In this document: positions 1 through 8,640 of the stretch, piece by piece
Layout: the number at the start of each line of letters is the position of its first letter
How positions within the stretch are numbered: the stretch's first letter is position 1
Source of the DNA: Celeribacter litoreus
GTDB taxonomy: Bacteria > Pseudomonadota > Alphaproteobacteria > Rhodobacterales > Rhodobacteraceae
Assembly: GCF_020165855.1 (NCBI RefSeq)
Contig: NZ_JAIUFY010000011.1
Coordinates: 172,179-236,178, forward strand
DNA length: 64,000 nt
Reading direction: 5' to 3'
Made by a program: the position numbers and the translations under genes
Notes under the pieces: generated by a model
What the model was told of the DNA's origin: nothing
Seen by the model: only the letters and a program-made list of their open reading frames with translations
Databases searched by the model: none

Positions 1-225
1 GGGCTCGGCGCGCTTCTCATGATTGAGTCGCTCACGGAGGCGGTTCGGCTTGGCTGGGATCGTGTCATGCTCGTTGGCGATGCGCCGTATTACGAGCGTT
101 TCGGCTTTGAAAAGCTCGAGCATGTCGAGATGCCGCCGCCGACAAACCCTGAACGCGTGCTTGGGTTGTCGCTGCAGCCGGATGCATGGGTTGGTGTGGA
201 GGGGCTTGTCCACCGCGACGCCTGA
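1..225 (+). CDS. GNAT-family N-acetyltransferase, C-terminal part (gene starts before the window)
   Basis: The open frame runs from base 1 without a start and ends in TGA at 223-225. The first residues (GLGALLM) fit the acetyl-CoA pyrophosphate-binding motif A of GNAT enzymes. The later stretch VGDAPYYERFGF is the usual beta-strand/helix with the Y-x-R-F-G-F signature near the C-terminus of YhbS-like acetyltransferases. Only about 74 residues are present, so the substrate cannot be guessed. An ATG at 19 lies inside the motif and is unlikely to be the true start. The next gene follows after 15 bases on the same strand. Confidence 0.75.
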   Translation, partial: GLGALLMIESLTEAVRLGWDRVMLVGDAPYYERFGFEKLEHVEMPPPTNPERVLGLSLQPDAWVGVEGLVHRDA

Positions 226-240
226 CCCCATCTTTTGGAC

Positions 241-1011
241 ATGTCCAAAGAATTGCCCACTCTTTCAGATCACGGCCACGCGGTCCTGCAGGCGCCGACG
301 CCACAGGCCATCCGTGCGCTCGCGCGCCGATACAAACGCGCAAACCATCCCGGAATGCAGATTCTGAATATGGTTGGGGGAAAAGCGGACAGTCTGTTCG
401 ACAAGCTCCCCGCGACGATGCGGGGGCAATTGGAGGCGGCGACACTCTCAGCGCTCGAAATTGCATTCGACGGCGCGACCCGAGGGCGCAAGGCCGTCAA
501 AGGCGGCACATGGCTCTCGCGTGCGGTGTCCTCCGGTCTCGGCGCGGTTGGCGGCGCGGGCGGACTGCCGACAGCCATGGCGGAATTGCCCGTCACGACG
601 ACGGTGCTCCTACACGCCATCCAATCGGTTGCAGAGGACTATGGTTTTGATCCGGAGCGGGACGATGTGCGCAAAGCCTGTATTCAGGTCTTCGCGGCGG
701 CAGGCCCCCTGACAGATGACGACGGCGCCGATCTCGGGTTTCTGGCGGCTAGGACGACCCTCACGGGCGCCACGCTCAACGGCCTCATTGCGCGCGTTGC
801 ACCGCGTCTATCGGTGGTTCTGGGGCAGAAGCTCGCTACGCAGACCATCCCCGTGCTCGGTGCGGTTGCGGGGGCGACGACGAATTACGTCTATACGGCC
901 TATTACCAAGATATGGCGCATGTGAGCTTCGGTCTCTTGAGACTCGCGGAAGATAGCGATCAGACTTTTGATGCTCTCAAGGGTGCTCTTCGGGAAGAGC
1001 TTGAAGCGTAG
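241..1011 (+). CDS. EcsC family protein
   Basis: The protein has 256 residues with the long Gly/Ala-rich helical core of the EcsC family. This includes a GGAGGLPTAMAELPVTTT segment and a second glycine-rich stretch (GAVAGATTNYVYTAYYQDMA) that could associate with the membrane. The biochemical role of EcsC in proteobacteria is not established. A TTG six bases upstream (235) is in frame, but the ATG at 241 is the simpler start. It follows the acetyltransferase fragment by 15 bases on the same strand, so the two may be co-transcribed. It converges on ptsP, leaving only 19 bases between the two stop codons. Confidence 0.75.
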   Translation: MSKELPTLSDHGHAVLQAPTPQAIRALARRYKRANHPGMQILNMVGGKADSLFDKLPATMRGQLEAATLSALEIAFDGATRGRKAVKGGTWLSRAVSSGLGAVGGAGGLPTAMAELPVTTTVLLHAIQSVAEDYGFDPERDDVRKACIQVFAAAGPLTDDDGADLGFLAARTTLTGATLNGLIARVAPRLSVVLGQKLATQTIPVLGAVAGATTNYVYTAYYQDMAHVSFGLLRLAEDSDQTFDALKGALREELEA

Positions 1012-1030
1012 CAACTTCACGCTCTCGTGG

Positions 1031-3283
1031 TCAGGACAGCAAACCCTGACTGGTGAGATATTTCGTCAGATCCTCTCGCACGGATTGCGCGCCTGCATTT
1101 GCGGCCTCGTCGATGACCTGCGCAATTTCCGTGAGGTCCAATCTGCGGAGCATTGCCTTGACCGGACCGATCGATGCCGGGCGCATCGACAATGTGCGAA
1201 CGCCCATGGCTGCGAGTGCGACCGCTTCCAGCGGACGACCGGCATCCTCACCACAGAATGAGACGGGCGTCCCGAATTGATCGCAGCGGGCGACGATCTG
1301 TCGAATGAAGCTCAGGAATGAGAAATTCAACGTGTCATAACGACGGCGCACCCGCTCGTTTTCGCGGTCGGCTGCAAAGAAGAACTGCTTGAGGTCGTTG
1401 CCCCCAATGGAGATGAAGTCGGTCTCTTCAAAGAACTTATCCGGCGCGAAAGCGAGGGACGGTGTCTCAAGCATTGCGCCCACTTCGACGGAAGACGGGA
1501 GAATATGGCCGAGCTTTTTCTCGTAGGCGAGAACGCTGTCAAAAATCTGCTTTGCTTCGCGGTATTCGTCGAACTGGGCGACAAAGGGGAACATGATGGT
1601 CAGCGGACGCCCTGCGGCTGCGCGGACGAGCGCCTGAAGCTGCATCCGCATCACGCCGCTCTTGTCCAGACCCACACGGATCGCCCGCCATCCCATCGCG
1701 GGGTTCGGCTCATCCTGCGGCTTCATGTAGGGCAGCACTTTGTCAGACCCGATGTCGAGCGTGCGGAAGACGACGCGCTTGCCGCGCGCAGCGTCCATCA
1801 CGCGGGCGTAGATGGATGCGAGTTCCGCACGACGTGGCACGGTGTTCCGGATCAAAAACTGCAACTCGGTCCGGAAGAGGCCGACGCCTTCTGCGCCGGA
1901 TGTCGCAAGTGACGGCAGGTCTGCCATGAGCCCCGCATTCATCTGCAAGGACACGGTCGTTCCGCAGAGGGTTTGCGCAGGCAGTCCCACCAGACCTGCA
2001 TAACGTTTCTGCGCCTTTGCCTGCATCGCGATTTTATCGCGGAAGGCGGAGGCGACGGTGTCCTCAGGCCGCAGGTGCGCGAGGCCCTGATCACCGTCGA
2101 TCAGGATCGGGTCGCCGTTGAGGGCTTCGGTCGTGATGCCTTCTGCATGGATCACAAGGGGGATCGCCCATGCCCGTGCTACAACAGCCGCGTGAGAGCC
2201 GACGGAGCCTTGTTCAAGGACGATGCCCTTAAGTTTTTTGCCGTAATCGAGCAATTCCCCCGGCCCGATGTTGCGCGCCACAAGGATCGGGTTGTCGGGC
2301 ATTGCTGCGCCGGTCTCTTTACCCTGACCCGTCAGGATGCGCAGGAGACGGTTTGAAAGATCGTCGAGGTCCTGAAGACGCTCACGCATATACGCATCGG
2401 GGACCGTTGCGAGGCGGGAACGCGCGACGGACTGTTCTTTCTCCACGGCCGCTTCTGCAGAGAGGCCGCGTGCGATGTCCTCTTGCATCCGACGCATCCA
2501 GCCGCGCGAGTTCGCGAACATCTGGTAGGCTTCGAGCACCTCGTGCTGGTCTTTGTCTGTCGGTGCAAGGCGGCGGAGCATATCCGCGACTGACATGCGG
2601 AGAGTATCGACAGCTTCTTCGAGGCGCTTGGATTCGGCCTCTGGGTCGTCAGCGACGGGGTTGGTCACCACAACGCGCGGCTCGTGGAGATAGACATTCC
2701 CCTCTGCGACACCTTCCTGACCGGTCGCGCCGCGGAACATGACGGGATGGGTGTGACGCGCCGCCATGCCGCCTTCGTCGCTCACAAACGCGCCGAGTTC
2801 CGTCATCTCGGCAAGCACCATTGCGACCACCTCGAGGGCGTAAACCTCATCCTCGGTAAAGGCGCGAACCTGTTTCGACTGCACAACGAGGACGCCGAGG
2901 ATTTCGCCTAGGCGCTGGATAGGAAGGCCGAGAAAGCTCGAATAAATTTCCTCGCCGGTCTCGGGCATGTAACGGAATCCCGGTTCGGCAGGTGCGTCTG
3001 CGGTGTTCACCATACAGCGGCTTTTGGCGACGCGGCCGACGAGACCCTCACCGATCCGCATACGTGTTTTGTGAACAGCTTCTGCTTTGAGACCTTCGGT
3101 CGCGCAAAGTTCGAGGGTGTCTTTGTCGCGGAAGAGGTAGATGGAGCACACTTCGGTCTGCATGCTGTCAGCGATAAGGTGGGTAATCCGGTCAAGGCGT
3201 GCCTGACCGGCACTGTCCTCAGCCAGAGTGTCCCGCAGCCGACCAAGAAGCTTTCGGCTTTCGCTTTCCAGATTATGCACCAT
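1031..3283 (-). CDS. ptsP: PTS-Ntr enzyme I: phosphoenolpyruvate-protein phosphotransferase with GAF domain
   Basis: The 750-residue product matches the usual length of EI-Ntr. An N-terminal GAF domain (about residues 15-160) is followed by the enzyme I phosphohistidine domain, with His364 in GSVGSHAAVVAR. A PEP-binding TIM barrel follows, with the VGLFRTELQFL and VEVGAMLETPS signatures and the active-site Cys in SFCGEDAG. It takes phosphate from PEP and passes it to NPr and then EIIA-Ntr, in the regulatory rather than sugar-transporting branch of the PTS. The GAF domain typically senses glutamine or 2-oxoglutarate. The ATG at 3283 follows a GGCGGGGA ribosome site. lysC next to ptsP is a common arrangement in Rhodobacterales. 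NPr and EIIA are not in the window. Confidence 0.95.
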   Translation of the reverse strand: MVHNLESESRKLLGRLRDTLAEDSAGQARLDRITHLIADSMQTEVCSIYLFRDKDTLELCATEGLKAEAVHKTRMRIGEGLVGRVAKSRCMVNTADAPAEPGFRYMPETGEEIYSSFLGLPIQRLGEILGVLVVQSKQVRAFTEDEVYALEVVAMVLAEMTELGAFVSDEGGMAARHTHPVMFRGATGQEGVAEGNVYLHEPRVVVTNPVADDPEAESKRLEEAVDTLRMSVADMLRRLAPTDKDQHEVLEAYQMFANSRGWMRRMQEDIARGLSAEAAVEKEQSVARSRLATVPDAYMRERLQDLDDLSNRLLRILTGQGKETGAAMPDNPILVARNIGPGELLDYGKKLKGIVLEQGSVGSHAAVVARAWAIPLVIHAEGITTEALNGDPILIDGDQGLAHLRPEDTVASAFRDKIAMQAKAQKRYAGLVGLPAQTLCGTTVSLQMNAGLMADLPSLATSGAEGVGLFRTELQFLIRNTVPRRAELASIYARVMDAARGKRVVFRTLDIGSDKVLPYMKPQDEPNPAMGWRAIRVGLDKSGVMRMQLQALVRAAAGRPLTIMFPFVAQFDEYREAKQIFDSVLAYEKKLGHILPSSVEVGAMLETPSLAFAPDKFFEETDFISIGGNDLKQFFFAADRENERVRRRYDTLNFSFLSFIRQIVARCDQFGTPVSFCGEDAGRPLEAVALAAMGVRTLSMRPASIGPVKAMLRRLDLTEIAQVIDEAANAGAQSVREDLTKYLTSQGLLS

Positions 3284-3459
3284 GTCCCCGCCGCATTCCG
3301 CACATTTATGCGCAGCTGTTATTAGCGCACAGATGTGGCGATTGCCCAGAGGGAATCAACCTGCGGGGGTGCGGTTGGTGCTAAATTGCCTGTAAATTCT
3401 GCATAAAAATCCGGCACTTGAATGTGCAGGCGCAGAAATGTGATGCTGCACCTGCGCAA

Positions 3460-3825
3460 TCAGTCCGATTTAGGTCCGATCCGGCCTAAATGCGTGATCC
3501 CGAACGCTTCTGCGGATTTGAGACCATACCCAAGTGCGCGATCAAACCCAGCATGGGCGATCCACAAGAGGCCGAGTCTGATCCACACTGGCCCGCCGAA
3601 AACCACCCCAATAGCTGCGAGGATGAGGCCGAAAGCGTAAATGTGCAGAGCATTGTAGGCAACGGCACCGACGCGCGGGCCGAAAAGATAGCCGAAGAAC
3701 GCGAGGTCTGGCGCGAAAAAGAGGAGGACCGCCATCCAGATCGGTATGTAAATCCCGACTTGCGTCAGAATGAGGAGGGCGCTTAGGCAGACCAAGCCGC
3801 CCTCGATCCTTTGCCATATGATCAT
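3460..3825 (-). CDS. DUF4260 family membrane protein
   Basis: A small 121-residue protein with three to four hydrophobic segments, roughly residues 8-25, 30-50, 58-80 and 82-95. The motif ALHIYAFGLILA and the WIAHAGFDRALGYGLK stretch with conserved His and Arg are typical of DUF4260 proteins. No enzymatic activity is known for the family. A GGGAG ribosome site precedes the ATG. It lies between lysC and ptsP on the same strand, but gaps of about 115 and 176 bases argue for its own promoter. Confidence 0.75.
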   Translation of the reverse strand: MIIWQRIEGGLVCLSALLILTQVGIYIPIWMAVLLFFAPDLAFFGYLFGPRVGAVAYNALHIYAFGLILAAIGVVFGGPVWIRLGLLWIAHAGFDRALGYGLKSAEAFGITHLGRIGPKSD

Positions 3826-3880
3826 TGTCTACTCCCGCTTACGAGGCCTGCGTCGCTAGGATGACCGGCCATGACCAAAA

Positions 3881-3915
3881 GAAAACCCCCTTCCGCATCG
3901 AAAGGGGGTCTTTTC
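3881..3915 (-). terminator. Rho-independent terminator of lysC
   Basis: On the minus strand ACCCCCTTTC and GAAGGGGGTT form a strong GC-rich hairpin with a short loop, followed by a run of T residues. It lies 26 bases after the lysC stop and ends that transcript before the DUF4260 gene. Confidence 0.85.
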
Positions 3916-3940
3916 TCGAATACGCGTTTCAGCGAGGCGT

Positions 3941-5176
3941 TTAGGCTTTATCAAGCTCGAATGCGTCGTGCAGAGCCTGCACCGCGAGTTCGGTGTATTT
4001 GCGGTCAACGAGCACAGAGATTTTGATCTCGGAGGTCGCGATAACCTTGATGTTGATGCCTTCGTTGGAGAGCACCTGGAACATTTTTGCGGCGACGCCG
4101 GACTGAGACCGCATGCCGATGCCGACGAGGGAAATCTTTGCAACTTCGGTGTCGGAAATCAGTTCGTGGAACGAGACCTCACCTTTGTCCTGCGCTTCGT
4201 TCAGAGCGGCGGTTGCGCGCTGCACCTGATCGACGGGGCAGGAGAAGGTCATGTCCGTCTCGCCGTCTTCAGAGATGTTCTGAATGATCATGTCGACGTT
4301 CACGCCGGCTTCCGCGAGGGGGCCGAAGATCGCCGCAGCGATGCCGGGGCGGTCAGCCACGGAGACGAGGGTCATTTTGGCCTCTTCACGGGAGGCGGCG
4401 ATGCCGGAGACTGGTTTGTTTTCCACGATTTCCTCCTCGGCACAGATCAACGTGCCGGCATTGGGGTCATATTCCTCGAAAGACGACAGCACGCGCAGTT
4501 TCACCTTAAAGCGCATGGCGAGTTCGACAGAGCGGGTCTGAAGCACTTTGGCGCCGAGCGACGCAAGTTCGAGCATTTCCTCGAAGGAGACTTTCTCCAT
4601 CTTGCGGGCTTTGCTCTCGACGCGTGGGTCGGTCGTGTAGACGCCGTCCACATCGGTGTAGATGTCACAGCGTTCTGCATCGAAGGCTGCGGCAAAAGCG
4701 ACGGCGGTCGTATCCGAGCCACCGCGACCGAGCGTCGTGATGCGGCCTTCATGCGAGATACCTTGGAAACCGGCCACGACGGCAACTTTCATGCCTTCGC
4801 CAAACTTCGCCATGATGTTGTCGGTCGGAATCTCTTCGATCCGCGCGGCGCTGTGAGCGGAGTTGGTCTTGAGCGGCACTTGCCAGCCCTGCCAGCTGCG
4901 CGCAGGAACATCCATTTCCTGAAGCGTCAGAGCCATCAGGCCCGCGGTGACGTTTTCACCCGAAGATACAACGGCGTCGTATTCACGTGCGTCATACATC
5001 GGCGATGTTTCGTTTACGAAGCCGACGAGTTTGTTTGTCTCGCCCGACATGGCCGAAACGATGACAATAACGTCGTATCCATTTGCGACCTCACGACCGA
5101 CGCGTTTTGCGGCGCGGCGGATGCGGTCCAGTGTGGCGACGGACGTGCCGCCGAATTTCATCACGAGAATTGGCAT
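3941..5176 (-). CDS. lysC: Aspartate kinase
   Basis: This 411-residue enzyme phosphorylates L-aspartate in the first step of the lysine, threonine and methionine pathway and of diaminopimelate supply. The N-terminal VMKFGGTSVA is the ATP/aspartate-binding K-F-G-G-T-S motif. The kinase domain includes GRGGSDTTAVAFAAA, and DIYTDVDGVYTTDPR is characteristic. Two ACT domains occupy about residues 265-411 and are the expected site of lysine/threonine feedback inhibition. Length and organisation match the single-function class. It is monocistronic, with a terminator just behind it. Confidence 0.96.
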   Translation of the reverse strand: MPILVMKFGGTSVATLDRIRRAAKRVGREVANGYDVIVIVSAMSGETNKLVGFVNETSPMYDAREYDAVVSSGENVTAGLMALTLQEMDVPARSWQGWQVPLKTNSAHSAARIEEIPTDNIMAKFGEGMKVAVVAGFQGISHEGRITTLGRGGSDTTAVAFAAAFDAERCDIYTDVDGVYTTDPRVESKARKMEKVSFEEMLELASLGAKVLQTRSVELAMRFKVKLRVLSSFEEYDPNAGTLICAEEEIVENKPVSGIAASREEAKMTLVSVADRPGIAAAIFGPLAEAGVNVDMIIQNISEDGETDMTFSCPVDQVQRATAALNEAQDKGEVSFHELISDTEVAKISLVGIGMRSQSGVAAKMFQVLSNEGINIKVIATSEIKISVLVDRKYTELAVQALHDAFELDKA

Positions 5177-5315
5177 TTCGGCCCTGTTCCCTGTCCTCGA
5201 AAGTGGTCACGGTTCTCTAAGAGGCTTGCCGTCAAAGCGCAAGAGCGGGGGTGTCGGAATGCATGTTTTTGAGGCTAAAACGCGCCTTTTGTCCTGCTTG
5301 GCCGCGTTTGATGTG

Positions 5316-5780
5316 TCAGTTCATCTTGCGTTTTGGCGTGAACGGTAGCGGCAGAACGGGAATCCCGTCCTCCAAGAGGGCTTTCGCTTCGTCGAGTTTG
5401 GCTTCGCCATAAATCGCACGGTTGGGGGTTTCGCCCTCGTGCATTTTGCGTGCCTCGGACGCGAAATTCATCCCGACGTAGTCGGAGTTGGCTTCGACCT
5501 CCGCGCGCATCTGGGAAATTGCCTGTTCGATCTGTTCTGGTGTCGGCTCAGAGGGGGCGGGCGCGGCAGGTGCGCTCGTCGTCTCTTCAGTCTCCTGTGG
5601 GGATTGCGCTGCGTCTTTTGTGCGCACTTGTGGCGCCATGATCGCCTTCGTGACGTTGGTCTCGCCGCACTGCGGGCAGCTCACTTGGCCCTGCGCATTG
5701 AGGGTGTCGAAGTCCTCAGCAGAGCGGAACCAGCTTTCGAACTGGTGCTGGTGGGAGCATTTGAGCGCGTAGCGGATCAT
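5316..5780 (-). CDS. DUF1178 family protein
   Basis: The start MIRYALKCSHQHQFESWF and the zinc-ribbon-like C-x-x-C (SCPQCGETNVTKAIMAPQV) are the hallmarks of DUF1178, a small proteobacterial family of unknown function. The middle is low-complexity Pro/Ala/Glu, and the C-terminal half carries the conserved AIYGEAKLDEAKALLEDGIPVLPLPF motif. I place the start at 5780 because homologues begin with MIRY; an in-frame ATG at 5792 would add four residues. It lies between lysC and the Nudix gene on the same strand. Confidence 0.85.
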   Translation of the reverse strand: MIRYALKCSHQHQFESWFRSAEDFDTLNAQGQVSCPQCGETNVTKAIMAPQVRTKDAAQSPQETEETTSAPAAPAPSEPTPEQIEQAISQMRAEVEANSDYVGMNFASEARKMHEGETPNRAIYGEAKLDEAKALLEDGIPVLPLPFTPKRKMN

Positions 5781-5848
5781 GCAGTCATCCAAGTTGAACA
5801 GAGACCAAGATTAGGCTCCGGAACGTGGTTTGGCAATATTTGCGCGGT

Positions 5849-6328
5849 TTAGAGGCCGAGACGTTTCGGGTCGAAACGGCGGACTATTTGCGAAAGTTCA
5901 GGAGAAACAAGTTTCTCCGCCGCTTTCTTTGGAGACATCCATTTGCGCTTGCGTTCGAGCGCCTCCGGATAGCTGTCGGCGACCTCGCGCGCCTCGAGCG
6001 GGAAAACTGCGACCACGCATGGGAATGGAATGTCACTGTCGCGCGGCAGTTTCATATAGGAATAGAGGCCGATGCAGATCGATGAGGCTCGGCCTTTGAC
6101 GCCCGCCTCTTCCCATGCTTCGCGCGATGCGGCACCAACCGGCGTTTGGCCATGCACGGGCCACCCTTTCGGGATGATCCACCGTTTCGAGCGCCGTGAT
6201 TTCACCAGCAGTATCTGGATTTTATCCTTGCGCCTGCGCCAGATGAGCGCCCCGAACTGGATGCGCACACCATCTTTGCCCGCGTCCCCGAGCTGAACTG
6301 GGTGTTGTCGTGCTCTGAGCAGAGACAT
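5849..6328 (-). CDS. Nudix hydrolase
   Basis: A 159-residue protein with a Nudix box around residues 55-78 (GQTPVGAASREAWEEAGVK). The catalytic REAWEEAG core is complete, but the first acidic residue of the classic box is Gln. That pattern is common in the alphaproteobacterial diphosphoinositol-polyphosphate-like Nudix subgroup. The flanking WIIPKGWPV fits this subgroup too. The substrate is probably a nucleoside diphosphate linked to another moiety, but this cannot be settled from sequence. It lies between the DUF1178 gene and the KDO transferase on the same strand. Confidence 0.85.
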   Translation of the reverse strand: MSLLRARQHPVQLGDAGKDGVRIQFGALIWRRRKDKIQILLVKSRRSKRWIIPKGWPVHGQTPVGAASREAWEEAGVKGRASSICIGLYSYMKLPRDSDIPFPCVVAVFPLEAREVADSYPEALERKRKWMSPKKAAEKLVSPELSQIVRRFDPKRLGL

Positions 6329-6427
6329 TGCGCACCATCCTCCTCAGCGGTTAGTCGAGCCTCAGAGATCAAGTCGTAACAAGAGAGCCGCACTGCGCAA
6401 AGAGAATTTGCGGATGCGCCCGAGCTT

Positions 6428-7726
6428 TTATGCGAGTTTGTGCAAATCAGGTGCGTTTGCGACGGCCTTCCAAAACGCCTCACGCTTGGAGGGGCTGTCG
6501 CGGAGGTCCTGAACGATCCGGCTCGCTTCTGTCGTCATCTCAGCGCGTTGATCCGGCGCTTTGAAGAGCCTTGTGACAGCGGCGGCGAGGTCCTCTGTGC
6601 CGAGAATCGCAATCGAGGCCTGCGCCACATCGAGCGCGCGGTAGGCTGCCATATGGTTCGAGACATGCGGGCCGTGAAGAATCGCGGTCTCCAGTTGTGC
6701 TGGCTCGAATGGGGTGTGTCCACCGCGCGGTACGAGAGACCCGCCAACAAATGCGACACCTGCGATCGAATACCAGAGTGCCATCTCCCCGAGCGTATCC
6801 GCGAGCAGGACGGCTGCTTCCGATGGATCGTCCCCCCTGGAGCGACGCGCAAAACTCAGTCCGGAACGCGTCAGCTCAGCGATAATCGCATCTGCGCGCG
6901 CTGGGTGCCGGGGCGCGAGAATGAGGCGGGCCTCAGGGATTTCCGCGCGCACCAGTTTGAACGCATCGAGGACGATCCGTTCCTCTCCTTCGTGGGTTGA
7001 GGCCGCGAGAAGAGTTGTCGCGCGCGGGAACATCCGTTCCAATTCCGGTAGATTTGCCGTCTCCGGGATGGCCATGTCCACCGTGGATTTCAGGTTCATC
7101 CGCGGAAGGAGGACGCGGGCAGGGACGCCAAGTTGCAGCAGGCGTTGCTCCGAAGCGGTGTCTTGTGCGGCGAGATAGGAGATCGCTGAAATGGCGTTGC
7201 GCATAGTGCGCCCGAAGAGCGGCCGCATCTTCTGCCACCGGCGTGCGCTACGCTCTGACATTCGTGCTCCGGCGACAATCACGGGAATGTCCGCCTGTGA
7301 GGCGAGGACAAATCGGTTCGGCCAGATTTCGTTTTCTAACGTGATGAGCGCAGCAGGAGTGTAGGCCCGCAAGAATCGTGAAAGCACTGGTTGAAAATCT
7401 AGTGGAGCGAGCCGTGCAGACACACGGGGCAACGCCCAAGCGGTCAACATGTCCCGCGCCGAAAGCGTGTTTGTGGTGATAAGCAGGTTCAGTGTTGGAT
7501 CTCGGTCGAGAGCTTCTTCGATTATACTGCGAGCGGCCGTCAATTCGCCATTCGACGCGCCGTGTAACCAGAGATGAACATCGGTGGAATCTTTGCTGGG
7601 CCGTAGCCCCACTCCCAACCGCTCTGTGATATCCGATACCGTCTCTTTCCCTCTCAGAATCCGGCTCAGAAACATGAGCACCATGAGTGGGCTGAGTGCC
7701 GTGAGAAGAAAACGGTAGAAGAACAA
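6428..7726 (-). CDS. waaA: 3-deoxy-D-manno-octulosonic acid (KDO) transferase
   Basis: The 432-residue protein has an N-terminal membrane anchor (about residues 3-24), a GT-B fold and the family's catalytic-base motif in LHGASNGELTAA. The GTs ALITLENEIWPN and GGSLVPRGGHTPFEPAQ motifs bind the CMP-KDO donor side. It transfers KDO to lipid A precursors at the inner face of the cytoplasmic membrane. The start codon is TTG (7726), with a GAGG ribosome site five bases upstream; no better ATG is visible. It lies just before the polysaccharide locus, in keeping with envelope biogenesis. Confidence 0.9.
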   Translation of the reverse strand: MFFYRFLLTALSPLMVLMFLSRILRGKETVSDITERLGVGLRPSKDSTDVHLWLHGASNGELTAARSIIEEALDRDPTLNLLITTNTLSARDMLTAWALPRVSARLAPLDFQPVLSRFLRAYTPAALITLENEIWPNRFVLASQADIPVIVAGARMSERSARRWQKMRPLFGRTMRNAISAISYLAAQDTASEQRLLQLGVPARVLLPRMNLKSTVDMAIPETANLPELERMFPRATTLLAASTHEGEERIVLDAFKLVRAEIPEARLILAPRHPARADAIIAELTRSGLSFARRSRGDDPSEAAVLLADTLGEMALWYSIAGVAFVGGSLVPRGGHTPFEPAQLETAILHGPHVSNHMAAYRALDVAQASIAILGTEDLAAAVTRLFKAPDQRAEMTTEASRIVQDLRDSPSKREAFWKAVANAPDLHKLA

Positions 7727-7809
7727 CGTAACCTCGGAGCGATACGGGTTCCTCGGGAATTACTTGCCCGAGCGGGGCTTTGGCAAGTCTTGAAGGAAAA
7801 AAGCGGCGA

Positions 7810-8460
7810 TTAACGGGTCAGAATGCGGATGGTCACTGAGCCGGATTCAGGGCCAATCCACTGAGAAGACTGAACGATTTCACCATTCGCCAGAGAGGCC
7901 CAATAGACGTTACGGAATTCTGTGTCGCGGTTGCGGCAGCTTTCCGAATACGCGCGCGTCTGGATCGAGATGCCGTCACCGAAATCGATCGGCCAAACTT
8001 CCGCGCGTTCGATCTTGCATTTGAAGGCAAATGTTTCTGCGTGATCCTCTCCATTGAGCACGGTCACAAATCGATCGACAATGCCAGAGGAGCCTGCGCG
8101 CAAAACGGCGAGTGATTGCGACGCATCAATTGCGAGAGCATCCCCGAGAAAGCCGCGCGTGCCAACGATCATGCCGCCTTTGGTGGCCAGCGAAAGGTTG
8201 TCCCCCGAAATCCAGATTTCTTCGCCCTTGTTGTTCGTTGTTTTGCGGGAGAATGCACTGAACGCATTCTCGCGGTTCGCGACAGCAAGGATCATCGTAG
8301 GCTCTCCGGCCTCAACGAGTGACACGAACTCCGGATCGACCTCAGGGATTTCTGGTCCGCTCAGATATTGAAGAACACGCGAGGTTTGGTTCGGATCCGA
8401 CGAACAGGCCGCAACAAGCAACGCGCTGAAAAGGCTGAGCAGGAGTGTCGAAGTTTTCAT
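7810..8460 (-). CDS. yjbF: YjbF/GfcB-type lipoprotein of the exopolysaccharide export system
   Basis: I place the start at 8460, giving 216 residues with a lipoprotein signal peptide (MKTSTLLLSLFSALLVAAC) and a lipobox LVAAC. Alternative in-frame codons up to 8556 would spoil the signal. The body resembles the YjbF/GfcB family, outer-membrane lipoproteins of group 4 capsule and the Yjb exopolysaccharide system. It lies 180 bases downstream of yjbH on the same strand, which fits the yjb gene pair. A GC hairpin sits between them. Confidence 0.75.
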   Translation of the reverse strand: MKTSTLLLSLFSALLVAACSSDPNQTSRVLQYLSGPEIPEVDPEFVSLVEAGEPTMILAVANRENAFSAFSRKTTNNKGEEIWISGDNLSLATKGGMIVGTRGFLGDALAIDASQSLAVLRAGSSGIVDRFVTVLNGEDHAETFAFKCKIERAEVWPIDFGDGISIQTRAYSESCRNRDTEFRNVYWASLANGEIVQSSQWIGPESGSVTIRILTR

Positions 8461-8586
8461 TGGGTCAACCTTGTTTGCGTGGCGTGCAAGTTGTTCGGGG
8501 AGTATAGGCAGGCCGGTCTTGCATAAAAACGCTTTCTGAATTTCCGCTAACAACATTCCCCGGCATATCGCCTATCTTTGCTCTGT

Positions 8587-8630
8587 CGGGGCGCTGCCTG
8601 CGGAGGGTAGAGCCCTCGGACCGCGCCCCG
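8587..8630 (-). other. GC-rich hairpin between yjbH and yjbF
   Basis: CGGGGCGC and GCGCCCCG form an 8-bp stem around a 28-base insert that contains a smaller GGGCTCTACCCTC hairpin. It follows the yjbH stop by about ten bases but lacks a T run. It could be an attenuator or an mRNA-processing element that lowers yjbF relative to yjbH. Confidence 0.45.
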
Positions 8631-8640
8631 TCCAATTTAC

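Noticed and set aside
3968..5272. 434-codon plus-strand frame antisense to lysC
   Set aside because: It is the mirror frame of a high-GC gene; the His/Asp/Gly-rich composition is typical of such shadows and lysC is certain.
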